64,000 bases of DNA from Ecdyonurus torrentis (Eukaryota > Arthropoda > Insecta > Ephemeroptera > Heptageniidae), in assembly GCA_949318235.1 (NCBI GenBank), contig OX439132.1, positions 42,080,331 through 42,144,330 on the forward strand. The letters are read 5' to 3'. Shown piece by piece: positions 22,601-34,300 of the stretch. How positions within the stretch are numbered: position 1 is the stretch's first letter; every line of letters begins with the position of its first letter. The position numbers and the translations under genes are program-made. The notes under the pieces are model-generated. The model was given only the letters and a program-made list of their open reading frames with translations, did not search any database and was not told where the DNA came from.

Positions 22601-24050
22601 TTTCAATCGCAGTGCACATTTGATTGGGCGGAGGGACTGCATGGTCATGCCTGTATCAGCATTAACTGGGTATGTTGTTTGCAGCTGAATCAAAATTGTT
22701 CAATAAATTTAATTTTTTAAATTTTAAAGGAAAAAGAGAGGAGGAACTAGCAATGTCCTTACCAGAATGAAGAGAGTTCCATAGTTCAGAAAAATTGTGC
22801 TAGCAATGAGATTAAAAACACTTTTTTGGATTGTTTTTAGTACTAAATCATGATCATTCATTTTGATCATGCATAGTTCCTCTCTGACGTGAGTCTGGAA
22901 TGACTGACAACAAACTCCATGTTCTCCTGTCAAAAGCTATCCAAAATGTGTTTATGAACTGTGCTAGCAAGATTTTCACCACACTATGAAACTCTCTTCA
23001 CTATACTAAAATCCTTGCTAGTTTACTCCATCATTTATTTATATATATATCGTCCTGGCTGCGCCCAAAGGGCATATTTGCACTTGGTTTTACGTGTTAA
23101 GGTTATTGCGGATGCGCGCTCAGCATCGAAAGTAGCAAAATGCAAGTACACCCTTTGGGTGCAGCCAGAGCAAGGTATAGTTATGATAAGTTTAAAAGTA
23201 AAAGATAAAACCAGCAAGTACCCTAAAGAGAGTAAAGCAAGTATAGAGAGTAAATTAAATTTAAAGAAGTCAGTTTCTCAGTCAGTAATGGTGTTCATGC
23301 TCTGCTTTCTGAAGCACTTAACAAAATGATAATTAATGGATGACTCTTTTAATGAGATTTCTGGAAACAGATACTGGTTTTAAACTTTGTTATTGTACAT
23401 GATAGTAAAACAAGCAATGATTTCTAGTTTAGGGTAGTTTGAGATGTTAATTCAATATACAAAATTAATGATTTACTTTTAAAAATCCAGACTTTTTATT
23501 GATATTCATTTTACACAAAAAATAACAAAAGCATTTTTTGAAATAATTTTGTAAGCTGGAGTGCAATAAGGTGTTTTTTTTTTTTTGGTTTTTTTTTTTT
23601 TTTTTTATAAAAAATCCAATATTGGCCTAAGGATGATATAATTTTAAAACAGTATAGCATAACATGTTTAGCTCAAAAGAGTATGGAAAAATTTAGAAAT
23701 AGTAATTTTAGAGCAATATGAGTATTATAAACCTACAATTTATAAAAAGAAATTTATTACTTTTGTATACTGAATCAGCATATTCATGGAAAGTAATGAG
23801 AGTTTTAATTACTGCCAAAAACTTCTGGCAAAAACTTCAGCTTGCCAAATTGGTCATTGAAGGCTGTAAACAACAGAGAAAAAAAAATGAAAAAATGATT
23901 AAATTATTACATACTATTTTTCTTTTAAGAAGTATTAAAATTATTGTTTTGTGTTTCAGTGATGGTATAAATGAAGGTATTCACTGGCTTGTAGATTGTA
24001 TAAAGAGAAACAATCAACTACGACCACCAAGAAATCAAGAAGATATGTAG
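18604..24050 (+). CDS. ARFRP1: ADP-ribosylation factor-related protein 1, a trans-Golgi small GTPase
   Basis: Five exons join in frame to 202 residues (human 201): 18604-18696, 19212-19382, 20995-21076, 22498-22669, 23960-24050. The N-terminus MYTLLSGLYKYL is nearly identical to vertebrate ARFRP1. It lacks Gly2, so it is not myristoylated; the family is targeted through N-terminal acetylation and SYS1. GTPase motifs: P-loop GLDNAGKT (24-31), switch region TTVGLNIG, WDLGGQ (74-79), NKQD (134-137) and SALTG. ARFRP1 recruits ARL1 and golgins at the trans-Golgi network. Intron 1 carries a CAGGG MITE, intron 2 a (TA)n cruciform and a LINE fragment, intron 3 a repeated LTR-like module with a TTAA MITE, and intron 4 a family D hairpin. 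A poly(A) signal lies at about 24171. Confidence 0.96.
18957..19104. mobile_element. hAT-like MITE with CAGGGCTTAAAGTA ends
   Basis: Ends CAGGGCTTAAAGTA and TACTTTAAGCCCTG are inverted. The flanks GTATGTAT and GTATGTAC form an 8-bp duplication with one mismatch, although they sit in a GTAT-rich tract. The interior repeats CCGGAGCT, AGCTCCGG and AGCTCT. 148 bp, in ARFRP1 intron 1. Confidence 0.65.
19434..19690. repeat. Inverted repeat framed by (TA)n tracts
   Basis: Two (TA)n runs (about 19434-19466 and 19660-19691) enclose arms containing CGATGTTTACCCGTC and its complement, TGAACxAACTACACTTTACAAA and GTTCATTTT. The whole 250 bp could fold as one hairpin. In ARFRP1 intron 2. Confidence 0.7.
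20100..20870 (+). mobile_element. 5'-truncated non-LTR retrotransposon, RT C-terminus and 3' tail
   Basis: A 231-codon frame (20114-20809) matches the second LINE at 46080-46718 almost residue for residue: [18 protein letters not shown], then [12 protein letters not shown], and a C-terminal Cys/His cluster ([19 protein letters not shown]) typical of LINE ORF2 ends. The 5' junction duplicates GATAGAGTTTGTAAAT. The 3' end is GTGTTTAATAAATAAATAATAATAAA. The copy has an extra NIN relative to the other. A dead insertion in ARFRP1 intron 2. Confidence 0.85.
21108..22460. repeat. Two direct copies of a 245-bp module, LTR-like
   Basis: 21108-21350 and 21884-22460 (minus the inserted MITE at 22014-22333) are direct repeats: CAACTTGACGAAGTG, GTAGTTTGATCGCATCTCA, CACGGCAGTAAAATTC, CTTGTGCTTGCAATTTTGCG, GATTTTCGCG, then a poly-T stretch and ACATTTATATTATAT. 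About 530 bp with no frame lies between. The same module, with part of the interior, forms the outer element in MVD intron 1 (about 42040-47545). It may be a small LTR or Penelope-like remnant; the class is unresolved. Confidence 0.6.
22014..22333. mobile_element. TTAA-flanked hairpin MITE (family A), intact
   Basis: TTAA duplicated at 22010-22013 and 22334-22337. The paralogous empty site at about 21230 reads ATTAAAGATTTTCGCG, proving the insertion and the TTAA target. Ends AGGCGTAGAACACCTTGAAC; the arms run inward through GTTGCGTAATATCCTAACAA and ATGCCGCTGCCGGTCACTGA to a short loop. 320 bp, no frame. Confidence 0.9.
22726..23060. repeat. Hairpin repeat family D in ARFRP1 intron 4, with a following hairpin
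   Basis: Arms include AGAGAGTTCCATAGTTC, GTGCTAGCAA and CTCCATGTTCTCCTGTC, ending with CTTGCTAGTTTACTCC. Immediately after (23050-23190) is a shorter inverted pair GGCTGCGCCCAAAGGGxxxA and TACACCCTTTGGGTGCAGCC. Confidence 0.55.
23567..23606. repeat. T-rich homopolymer block
   Basis: Near-continuous T runs in ARFRP1 intron 4, upstream of the exon 5 acceptor. Confidence 0.6.
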
Positions 24051-24209
24051 TTGTGTATATATGAACATTTTTTTATTTTTTATTTTATCAAATATTGTTT
24101 TATGTGGTTTATGTTTATTATTTAAATCTGATATATTTATATACTGTACTAATAATCGATGTCAAAAGCAAATAAAAACCTTTTGTCTTAATTTTCTCTT
24201 TATATTTGA

Positions 24210-24254
<45 letters not shown>

Positions 24255-24255
<1 letters not shown>

Positions 24256-24386
24256 CGTTGCTGTGGCGGCTAAAGTGCCAATCTGCAAAATCAACAAGGC
24301 TCATTATCAATACAAAAACATAGAAAAATGAGCTTTGTTGATTTTGCAGATCGGCACTTTAGCCGCCACAGTGACGATATATTGTT
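24255..24386. repeat. Near-perfect 130-bp hairpin
   Basis: ATATCGTTGCTGTGGCGGCT, AAAGTGCC and ATCTGCAAAATCAACAAGGC are mirrored on the right with a few changes. It follows a poly-T run. Single copy in this window. Confidence 0.75.
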
Positions 24387-25185
24387 TATGCCATGGTCAA
24401 ACCTCCTTCCATGCATGCTAAAGCTATATTTGGAAGTAAGTTTGAACATATGGCATGGACAATGTGCAAAACAAACGTACAAACATCACCGATGGTATTT
24501 ATTTGACTTACCACTGATCTCAGCAAAATGTTAAGACAGAAGGCCCGCAGACAAAAGGCCCGCAGACAAAAGGCCCTAGGATAAAAGACCCTACCTGTGC
24601 GCATAGCCTTTTGACTGTCAAGGGCCTTTTGTAAATAAATATAAGCTATATAGCGCGTCGTTGGTGCGTATCAGAGCGTAAAAAAAAGGTTAAAAAAAAA
24701 GGTGACACTCTAGTTGACACCTCTAGCTGTAACTATCAAATCTATTAGTTTACATTATATTCAGGTGTTGACTGAGATGACAATAATGTTCTCCGTGACG
24801 TGGACTAAAAATGCAAAAGTCGAGTCACGATTGGCGCGGGGCAATGTCCCTTACATGACTTCTGACTCCCCGTATAAATTTGTAGACAAGCATGTTTCAA
24901 GCTTTTACACTCTAGCACCGCAATTGGCAGCTAAAACTATTATTACTAATACTGCTTCTCGAGGTTTGAGGTCTTGTTGCCATTTTAGCGCAAAGAATTC
25001 CGAGTGCTTATCTCTGTTTACGTCATACATTATATCGTTTCTGAACTTTAGTTAGCCTTGTCATATTTACTTCCAAATCTTCCAATAGCACCCAAACGTA
25101 TCGCAGTGTTCCCTCTACAGAGGGAAATTTAACTCGCATCTAAAATATTAGCCGAGAGTCGACGGAAGACATGTAAGCAGAATGT

Positions 25186-25423
25186 TGGGGACATTCAATG
25201 TCTCTCACATGTCTTCCAACTCCAGGCACTTTTTGTAGTCCAGCGACACTAGCGACATCGCACGCGACACCTGAACTACAATGTTAAGCTTATGAAGCTT
25301 TTAGTTCCAGATGTCACTACTATTGGCGCAGCGTCGTTTTATGCAGTTTTATGTTGGATTACGCGCTAGCATAGGGAGTTGGAACTTTGGAAGACATGTG
25401 AGAGACATTGGGGGACATTGGTC
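25186..25423. repeat. Hairpin repeat family H, copy 1
   Basis: Left arm GTCTCTCACATGTCTTCCAA, right arm with its complement. Inner blocks GTAGTTCAGGTGTC and TGGAACTACAA are shared with copy 2 at 52155-52350 in MED27 intron 3. Confidence 0.6.
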
Positions 25424-25711
25424 GCGGGGTGCCTGAGAAGTTTCAAACATTTCGCGCGGATAGTAGATTGATTTTTCCCATTTTGAAAAGCATAAAATAA
25501 ATTTTAAATTTCATAAATTATAAATTAAAAAATTTAAATTTTATTTTAATATTATATTTTTCCATGATTATTTTGCTGCTACAATATAAAAATGTAACGT
25601 TTAGTTCACCGTGACCTTGTTTTGACTCATGTGCTGTACTTCCTTTCTTCATCTTGGAAAATTTCATCTGTTTCTTTTCGGTTCAATATTTAGAAAGAAA
25701 AAACTCTAAAT

Positions 25712-28700
25712 ATGACTTATTGGCGTCAAGCTGGTCTTAAGTAAGTTTTAAAACAATTAACTCAATATCTATGTATTAAAATGTACACATTTTATAGGTT
25801 TTAGCTTAGTATTTCTTAAAAAATGGAGCACTTACAATGACTGGGGACACCCCACTGTTCCTTTTACAATTTACATAGTCGATATTTCCATCTAGATAAA
25901 AAATTAAGGCATAAATATGGAATTGCAAAAAATAATAATAATAATAAAGATATTATAGATCTCAAAATTTGTATTTTGTATGTAATGCTCTATAGTCTTC
26001 ACCAATGTGTTTATGTTTTTACAGCTATGTAAGATACTCCAGCATTGCTGCTAAAATTCTCAGACAAGCACTGAAACCTGAATTCCGGGTAGAAGCTGCA
26101 AGGAGAGAGGAGTCTGTTATCAGATTCACTCAATGGAAGGACGGCAAAGCCATCAGTAAGTTGATATTCAGCTTCGTAAATACATTGGCGAAATAAAAAT
26201 AAGGTGTAAACATGTATGATCAAATATGGTAGATGACCCGGTTTTCGGCACCTTAAGGATTTCAAAATGATAAATTCGTTATAAAAACTAAATTACTAAC
26301 CTTATGGTTTAAATTTTTGAATCAGCTGGTTAAAGGATATTGGGAGAACACAATTGGTAGAAAAAATTTGATTATTTAATCAGTCTATTATTTTAAAATA
26401 AGGCGCAAAGTCAAACAATTAAAATTCGCTATTTTCGGCAGCTTTTGTGAATATCTGGCATACTAAATTCCTATATTCGGCAGCCCTCACCAATATTCGG
26501 CACCCCTCGCACCAATATTCGGCAGCCTTCACGCTAGTGCCACACATTTATAAGCTATTTTTTAGCATGTTTGCGCACGATTGATACTTTAATTTTTTCC
26601 TCAAATGATTAAAATGTATCCAATTATTGTAGATAGTAGGAAAAAATTAGCATATTGCAATTATTTTGGTTGCTAGAGCGTTTTAAATTTGCTAAACCGC
26701 ACGCTCACCGGCACGCGTGCCAACTTTTGGTATTTTTTATTGCTGGAGATATTTATTTAGGGGGATGTGTAATCACTTGAAGTCACTCTCAATACAACAT
26801 AATATGAAATAAAAATAGTAAAACTGTTCACACAACAGTGAGTTGCGATATGATCGACCCTCAAAATGGTGCGCGACGCTCTGGCTCGGGCGTACTTTTT
26901 TTTAGCGGAAAATATATTACAATAAAAAAAAAATCATGACTTAGAGGGTTTTGATATTTGAATTCTACGATGTATGAGGAACATTTCTGTACATATAAAA
27001 AATTACGATTTTTTTTACCCCTTTGAAGAACTTAGTAATTTTCACAAAAAAACGAGTGGTGGGGTGGGGAGGTTTGGACCGTATTTTGACAGCGACTTAT
27101 GGTCTTGAGAGCTGTTTTCTTATTTTTTACTAAAAATATGTTGTCCTGAGGTAAAGTTCAGGTAATCAAACCTGACTCAAATGTACAGTTTTACCAGGAA
27201 AAAATATTGAAAAGAGCAAATTAGGTGACTGCCGCGAAACAGCACAACATTAGCTGCCGAAAATAGAAACCTGTCAAACGACCTATGTTCAGTTTTCGGC
27301 AGCCATAATAAATCGTTATTTACACACAAAATAATTAATGAAGTGTTTCAAATATGAGTTTTAATCGTAGAATATACTCAATTTATCCATTATTTCTTTG
27401 ACTGGTGCCCAAAAGTTGGTGTATTTATCTTTAAAACCTTAACAAAACAGAGCGCGGGATTTCTCGTTTCTTAACAATGGCGGACAATTTTTTTTTCCTC
27501 ACGTTCCCGCGGTAATATTTTTTTATTTATAATTTTTCCGTAGGGTGGAAAAAGATGTAATATACTGCAAAATAGTCTCAAAAGAGGTCGCAAGCAGTTA
27601 AAATAGAAACAAAACTCGTAGATACAATAGAATTATTTACAGATCGCTTTAAAGTTGAACCTGCCGAATACTGGGGGGGTGCCGAAAACTGGGACATCTA
27701 CCATACTGTATGTATGTACAGTATAATGCTGTTCGTAAACCCTGTTCTCTGCACCAAAAATGACGATCGCCCATGGTTATTCAGATGGAATGCGCATTTT
27801 TTTGCGTCACACAAGAGAACAGGGTTTACGAACAACACTTATGTGTATGCATACGAGTTTCCAACATTTTTGCAAACAACTATCACTCAGTATATATATA
27901 CTATACATAATATGCCACTTAATACATATACATAGGTTTACTTATCAAGGTCTAAAGATTATAATGAACAAAGATTCCACTTTCAAAAGAAAGAAGCTTC
28001 AAATTGAGCAAATGGGTGCTATATTGCCAGCTCTGTCTTTACGATAAGGTGTACTGTACCAGCAGATTTTTTTATAAGCTTCATTATTATCTTATATTAT
28101 AAGGCTAAATCCATTTTAGTGTCAACATTCTTGCAAGTTGGCCAACAGTAGTAAAAACATTTTAAGAGAAAAAATAGGTCTGCAGGTGTTGCAAATACAG
28201 AGCTGGCAGACGTAGCACATAACTGAACTCGGTTTATGAGCTTCCCCCTCCCCACTTTTATAACCTTTGTAACTTTGAGGCTGCAGATGAACACACGATT
28301 GTGATAATGTATCAATGTATTTTAAGATATTAACATTCAAAAGCTTGACTAAAAACGCGCTGAATTAAAATAGTAAAATATATTATCACAATTTATGTAC
28401 ACTGGTCCCGAAGAAATCTGACGAAGAAATCCGAAGTGATAGTCTCTCCAAATGTTAAATATATGGGGAACTTTAACATAAGCGGTCAGATTTTTTTGGG
28501 ACCATCCATACACATTATTATCTTGGGCTGCAAAAACAGACAATACGCTATTTAGAGGCTTATAGTTAGCATTTAATTGTTGTCATATTCTACAATAGCT
28601 ACACATACATACATATGCATACCGAGTACTATACTTACATCTTACATGTACAGATTTGCAACTTAAATTTTTAGTTTTGTTATTAGACTTTTCAAACATT

Positions 28701-28993
28701 TAATGCAGCACCTGTTAATCTGGCATAATAAACACTGAGAGATGAAATTAGTAGTTTCAGAATAACATTTCAATCACTCGTTACAGTAATGAGAATCAAA
28801 ATACATTATGCTGCAATGAATGTGTTTAAAACATAGGGGCCAAAAATGTTGTAATATTTTAAACAGAAAAGTTTGCAAAATAAACTTAGATGTCATCATC
28901 TAGATATTATAAGCTGATCTAATGATGATGTCAATTCTAATTATTTTCAAGCCTGATTTTTAAATGCCATATTTTTTTACAGCTGAAAAATGA
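25712..28993 (+). CDS. ATP5F1E: ATP synthase F1 epsilon subunit, mitochondrial
   Basis: Exons 25712-25740, 26025-26155 and 28983-28993 give 56 residues: MTYWRQAGLNYVRYSSIAAK at the start, then a basic amphipathic helix and a C-terminus ending WKDGKAITEK. The N-terminal WRxAGLxYxxYSxIAA signature is diagnostic; Drosophila and human orthologues are 61 and 51 residues. The subunit sits in the central stalk of F1 and stabilises the gamma/c-ring contact. It has no cleaved presequence. The last coding exon (28983-29018) ends at GTAAGT, and a further exon from 30119 with AATAAA near 30190 probably forms the rest of the 3' UTR. The stop is fewer than 50 nt before the last junction, so decay is not expected. 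Intron 2 contains a 1.5-kb TA-flanked transposon and a family C MITE. Confidence 0.9.
26227..27703. mobile_element. TA-flanked 1.48-kb element with TGGTAGATG ends
   Basis: TA on both sides. Left end TGGTAGATGACCCGGTTTTCGGCACC, right end the complement of TGGTAGATGTCCCAGTTTTCGGCACC. The motif TTCGGCAGC or TTCGGCACC recurs inside both ends (about 26435-26530 and 27250-27305), as subterminal transposase-binding repeats often do. No transposase frame. Probably a non-autonomous Tc1/mariner-type element. Confidence 0.7.
27726..27839. mobile_element. TA-flanked hairpin MITE (family C, copy 2)
   Basis: ATGCTGTTCGTAAACCCTG at the left, its near-complement ending ACAACACT at the right; TA flanks. Confidence 0.75.
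28395..28510. repeat. Short hairpin, TGGTCCCGAAGAAATCTGAC arms
   Basis: The left arm and the right arm (GTCAGATTTTTTTGGGACCA) are imperfect complements in ATP5F1E intron 2. No relative seen here. Confidence 0.4.
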
Positions 28994-30215
28994 GCAGATT
29001 CCCAGTCATACGATGACAGTAAGTCAGAATGGTATTTCCCCTTGTGCATCAAATTGAGTGGTTTTCATGAGTTTTGTTAACACTTGTTTTTATCGTCTAC
29101 CAACTAACCATATTTGACTTTTCCAATTTATTAACCTGCTCCTCCTTTTGAATATTCTACCCTGCATTTTTATACTACGTTATGTTAAGTCTGAATATTA
29201 ACAATTCAATGGATATTATTCATTCCCCCCCCCCCCCTCCTCAATTGAAACCAATTTGAAGTTACCAATACGTTTATAGTTAGCAATTTGTAAGCTGGTT
29301 TTATTGCTGTATTTTGTTACTTCTTTTGTGACCATTTTATTCTATTTTTATATTGTAAAATGAACTTTATTCAGTATTTTATGCTACTTCTTAATTCTAT
29401 TTTAATGACTAATAAAGGAACAATTGTTTTGAGGCCAACTTTAAGCGATTTTGGTCACATCCACTTCTGTGTCTACTTATTACGAATGCGCATTACGTTG
29501 AAACGGAAGTGGATGTGAGCAAAATCCCTTAAAGTTTTGTCCTCAAAAAATTGTTCCTTTATTAGTCAATAGCACTGCAATAAATTATTGAAATAATTAT
29601 AAATAATATAATATAGGCCTAATTATTAAATTATTGTGTCACTTTAAGCAGTAACAATGATAATTTTCACAAGAGAAACTACAGTATTCTCATGTCACGT
29701 CCAATGGACCACTTGCAATAAAATGTTTTTAATTGTTGCAGCAAGTAAGTGAAAACGATTTTTGCATAAGAAATGCATTAAGAATTATTCAAATTATTTT
29801 AAAAAGTTCGTTCATTGCAAGTGGTCAATTAGTGAACTTAAATTACTATGCAATCTTGATACTAAGTTTGTGAGATACCAATTTTTAGAAAACTATGTTT
29901 TGATAATTATTTGTTTTTTTTTTTTAATTTTTGCCTGTTTAAAAGCTTGCTTTTGATTTAATTAAAATATTTCCCACTAACGGTGACAATTTTTATTAAC
30001 AGAAAGTATGCTGCAATACCAATGTTCTACCTGGATATGATTTGTTCCCACAGAAAAATAAACAAATGTTTCTTGAATGTAACATCTATTAATTTATTTT
30101 ATTTTGCTTTGTTTACAGAAAATCCCCAGTAAATGAAGAAGAAGATGTCACCCTGTAGATTAAATGTTTGGTAACCAGCTGTATATGTTAATAAATTCTT
30201 GTTGTAATTACTAAT
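28994..30215 (+). other. ATP5F1E 3' UTR exons and last intron
   Basis: The 3' UTR continues to the donor at 29018/29019. The intron carries a C-run (29225-29237), a family B MITE and AT-rich DNA. The acceptor TTTACAG ends at 30118, and the final exon runs to about 30210 with AATAAA near 30190. Confidence 0.5.
29405..29569. mobile_element. TA-flanked hairpin MITE (family B, copy 2)
   Basis: ATGACTAATAAAGGAACAAT and its complement ending AGTCAA, TA flanks. Inner arms GAGGCCAACTTTAAGCGATT and CATCCACTTCTGT. Confidence 0.8.
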
Positions 30216-31387
30216 TTTAGTATTTTATTTACAACAAAATATAACCAGCTCATGAAAGGTCAGTGCAAATATATGTACAATCAAGACAAATAATCTCACT
30301 AAATATAAAAATAGGCCTACTTAACTACATATTAATATACAGTATAATAGAAAATATACTTTTTGGTTTATAATAAACTTCAAAGGAAAGATAATAGTTT
30401 AAAAATTAAAGCACTTTATAAGAATTACACAAAAATCTTTAATTCAATTAACAAAAACAATGGGACGTAATATTATTGCAAGCTCTAGGTTGCAAATTAG
30501 AAAAGAGATGTCTTGGTCTCCCCACTGTCAATATATTGCATCAAACTATAAATATTATTAAAGTAATTTATACATTGTAAGTGATTTCTCTCTGAGTCTG
30601 TAAGGACTGATGAAGGCATAACACGCTCCATATCTCTCTTGGAGTCGATTGCCAAAATATTTCCAATGTGTTAGTTATTTTATATCTGTGCTAGCAAGAT
30701 TTTCACCGAACTATGGGACTCTCTTCACTATGGTAAGGCCCTTGCTGGTTTTCTCCTATCCTTTTCTTTCAATTTATTATACATTGTAAGTATAGAAAAT
30801 ATGCATTACAATCAATCATCAAACTTATCCAGTGGTTTAGGACCTTGTCAATGTAACAGTCCAGCTCCACGTGGTACAGATAAAGTAGGCATGCTCTGTT
30901 ATCTTTCTACTGAGTGAAGATTGGTTACAAACTTGCCACTCATTAATATGCGTCCTCCACCCTCCCTATATACCATGCTTGCTTCTTTAATCAAAAGACA
31001 GCAGGAGATGAAAGGAACACACCTTAGTAAGCAAGAGCAGAAACATGAGAATGTTCCATTCATGGCAAAAGTAGGGAGGTGATAAAGTAAAATATATATA
31101 TAATATATATTATTATATAGCTTTGGTGGCATAGAAAACGCAAATTTGTACAAAAAATGTTACTTATTGTTGGCAGAAAATAAATATTAGGTCGAATATA
31201 AAACCTATATCTTGCATGTATTTTTTTTTTTTTTTTTTTTTTTTAGGTAATCTATTTATAGTATATTATCAACTACAATCTTGAGTTTTTATTAATATTA
31301 AAAAAAAAAGTATATTATATACATATTTAGACTGTCAAAAATAAAGCCACAAAGTTTCAATTATTGTTCTATACAAAAACAAGCGTT
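30216..31387. other. Intergenic between convergent ATP5F1E and UNC93A-like genes
   Basis: Contains one family D half-element (30583-30785), a 24-nt T run near 31220, and AT-rich DNA with possible UNC93A 3' UTR on the minus strand. No exon recognised. Confidence 0.5.
30583..30785 (+). repeat. Family D single arm
   Basis: Holds one arm of the hairpin seen complete at 58565-58999: TTTCTCTCTGAGTCTGTAAG, GATGAAGGCATAAC, CTCTTGGAGTCGATTGCC, CTGTGCTAGCAAG, ACTATGGGACTCTCTTCACT and CTTGCTGGTTTTCTCCTATC. The mirror arm is missing. Confidence 0.75.
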
Positions 31388-34300
31388 TTATTTTTGGAGT
31401 TTCTTGATTTTATTTTTCTCTTCATACTCCACCATGTAGTATCCTCCCATACCCAGTATGAGAACACATACCAACACCCACAGCTTGGCATTGATGCAGA
31501 TGAGAGTGCTGTATGCATAAGCAATGATGAACCCTAGGGACTCCCATAGACGATAGTTGCTGAATGCTGCCTCTTCACTCTTGGGGAATAAATTGCCGTA
31601 CAAAGCTGAAATATAATAATATTTATTTATTTAGTACATTTATTTTTAATATTGTACTTTATCTAGCGCAAGCTAGAATGATTTGCATCCCTAGTCCCAA
31701 TTTACTATTTAAATTAGAGAATTTTCGCGTTTTATTAATTTTCAATCCTATATATTATATTGTACTATGGGTTGAAATAAGCTTTTAATAAATTATGAAC
31801 TGTTAGTGCTTTAGCTGGCTATTCAGCTTCAAACATTTTGCATTTTATCTTTATTATTATTATTTTTTTTTTTAAATATGCAGTGGTAAAAGGGACTTTT
31901 TGTTAGAAGTAAAATGACATTAAGTTTGTTGTATATTTAACAAAATGCACCCATTTTTTACCTAGAGCGGATCAGTATTGTCAGTAAATAAGAACTACTA
32001 AAATCTCGTGCGCCAAAGTAGTTCCTGTTCCTTAATTCTAGTGACAAGTGACTAATATAATTAATTATGTGCCCTCAAGTTAAGTGTATAAAATTTACCA
32101 TTGATTTGGGTCTGCCAAACTGCGTCCGACACTCCCCACAGTCCTGCAAGGACATAAAAAACTGCAGGCTCACTGGGAGTGGGTTGCCAAGTGAACATGG
32201 TCGCAATCAATGCAAAGTTTATGGCAGCACCCAGGGTAAAGATAGGAACTCTTCCAACTATTTTAATCAACTCTCCAAACGCTAAGGATGAAATGGCATC
32301 ACAAACTCCAAAGCAGATCATCACATATCCAACATTTTGAATGCCATAAGCACAAGAAATGAATGCCTGTTAAACATAATTAAGGTTGTGTTTTATTTCT
32401 CTTATTGCTAAAGGACAAAAATAAAATTTTAGAAAAATAATTTGCTACTAGTTTATAAAATTATTGAATATGTTGCAATAAATAAATAGCAATCAAACAG
32501 ATACGTACATAAGTAAAGTCTGCACTGATGTAGCCCTGCTCGAGACCACTAAAAATGGTGAGAGGAATCAAGAGTTGCTGAGCTCTGTGATCTCTGGTGT
32601 GTCTTGCAGTTGCTGACAACAGTTGCATTCCAGACATTCCAGTTGCACTGCCCACTCTCTCTCCAAATCTAAAATTTGCATGCTTTCTTTTATTCTAATT
32701 TCCCTGGAAAGTAGCTACACTTATATTTGAGTCATAATAATGCTGTTCGTAAACCCTGTTCTCTGCTCCTAAAATGACGATCGCCTTTGGTTATTCAAAT
32801 GGAGTGCGCATTTTTTGGTGCAAGAGAACAGGGTTTACGAACAGCATGACTGTGAAATTTATTAGAAAAATGAATAAATCCAAAGTTTTAATTAAATAAC
32901 AAAAAATAAAAAAAAAATTTAAAAAAAAAAATGAAAAGAGCTTTTTTATATTTAAAAAAAAATTAAAAAATTATATAATTATTTAACATGCAATGATATG
33001 CATGTATATACGAGAATAATCGTAACAGGTGTATACAATAAAATTATTATTAGGCCTATTGTTTGTTATTATTATTATTTTTTTTTCTCAAGAGTTTGAT
33101 AACTCTAGTATTCCACCTTAGACAATTAATTATGTATCTTTCTTTCTATATTTTTTCTTTATGTTTTGCTTCAACATGAGCTATGCTCTCTGAAGCAACA
33201 ATTATATGTGACATGTGAAATGAATATGTTTGTAATCTATGTGTTTTAAATTAATAAAAAAAATAAAATAAAAAAAATAATAATAATAAAAAGTGTTAAA
33301 TTCCTTGCTGCATGCCTATCACATACATACTTGGTCAAAGGATCTACTAGAACTGAAATGACGATAGCTGCGGCTATCGCACAACCAAGGTAAATACTGA
33401 AGAGAAGTGTGACTTGTGCTTGATCAGGTGGACTGCCTCCTGATGTACCATTCACCTCAGACCATGGGCAGTTTACAGCACCACAGATTTTCAAGTGTGG
33501 AGCATCAGGGTCCATTGGCTCATTCACTCCAGTTGATAAAACTAATGAGCAGAGCTTAATTATAGGAAATGTATTATTTTGATTTGAATTCCTTATTAAA
33601 AGCTCTTTAAACTCTTTATGCATTTCATTTTTGCCTGGCTTGATAATTATTTTTCTCTCATCATAAAGACATCATCTATTTCATCCCCCAAATTTTAAAA
33701 CTTTTAATTTTTTTTTATTATTATATTATTATTTTTTAATACATGAACTTTGTATAGGGTAATCAAAAAGTGTTCTTTGATTTTATGATAAAAAAAAAAT
33801 GATAAGATTTTATTATTATTATCACAAACTATTTATTTGAGTATTTTCCACATTCTGTGCCTATTTCTATTTGCTAATTTAGTTCTGAATTCTTATTAAT
33901 TAATAATAATAATATGATAAATTGAAAGAAAAGGATAGGAGAAAACCAGCAAGGGCCTTACCATAGTGAAGAGAGTCCCATAGTTCGGTGAAAATCTTGC
34001 TAGCACAGATATGTGTTAGTTATTTTATATCTGTGCTAGCAAGATTTTCACCGAACTATGGGACTCTCTTCACTATGGTAAGGCCCTTGCTGGTTTTCTC
34101 CTATCCTTTTCTTTCAATTTATCATACCTAACCGCAATGGTTTATTTTCTTTAATATACATATAATAATAATAATAATAATAATAAAACAGCTTACCCGT
34201 TGAAGAAATTAGATTTCCAATGACTTGAGAACATTGAAAAAACAAAAAGAAAATACCAAACAACTTGGTAACTTGTGGTCCTGGTTCTTTATTTTCTTTT

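Larger units (their letters stand above)
24051..25711. other. Intergenic: ARFRP1 3' end to ATP5F1E promoter
   Basis: Contains the ARFRP1 poly(A) signal (24171), about 40 T, a hairpin at 24255-24386, short direct repeats of AAGGCCCGCAGACAA at 24541-24580, and a hairpin element at 25186-25423. The ATP5F1E promoter should lie in 25430-25711. No exon recognised. Confidence 0.5.

Noticed and set aside
22961..23329. 122-codon frame in ARFRP1 intron 4
   Set aside because: It runs through a family D arm and a second hairpin; no family resemblance.
24536..24600. CRISPR-like direct repeats (AAGGCCCGCAGACAA)
   Set aside because: Only two or three adjoining units without spacers in a eukaryotic sequence; a small tandem repeat.
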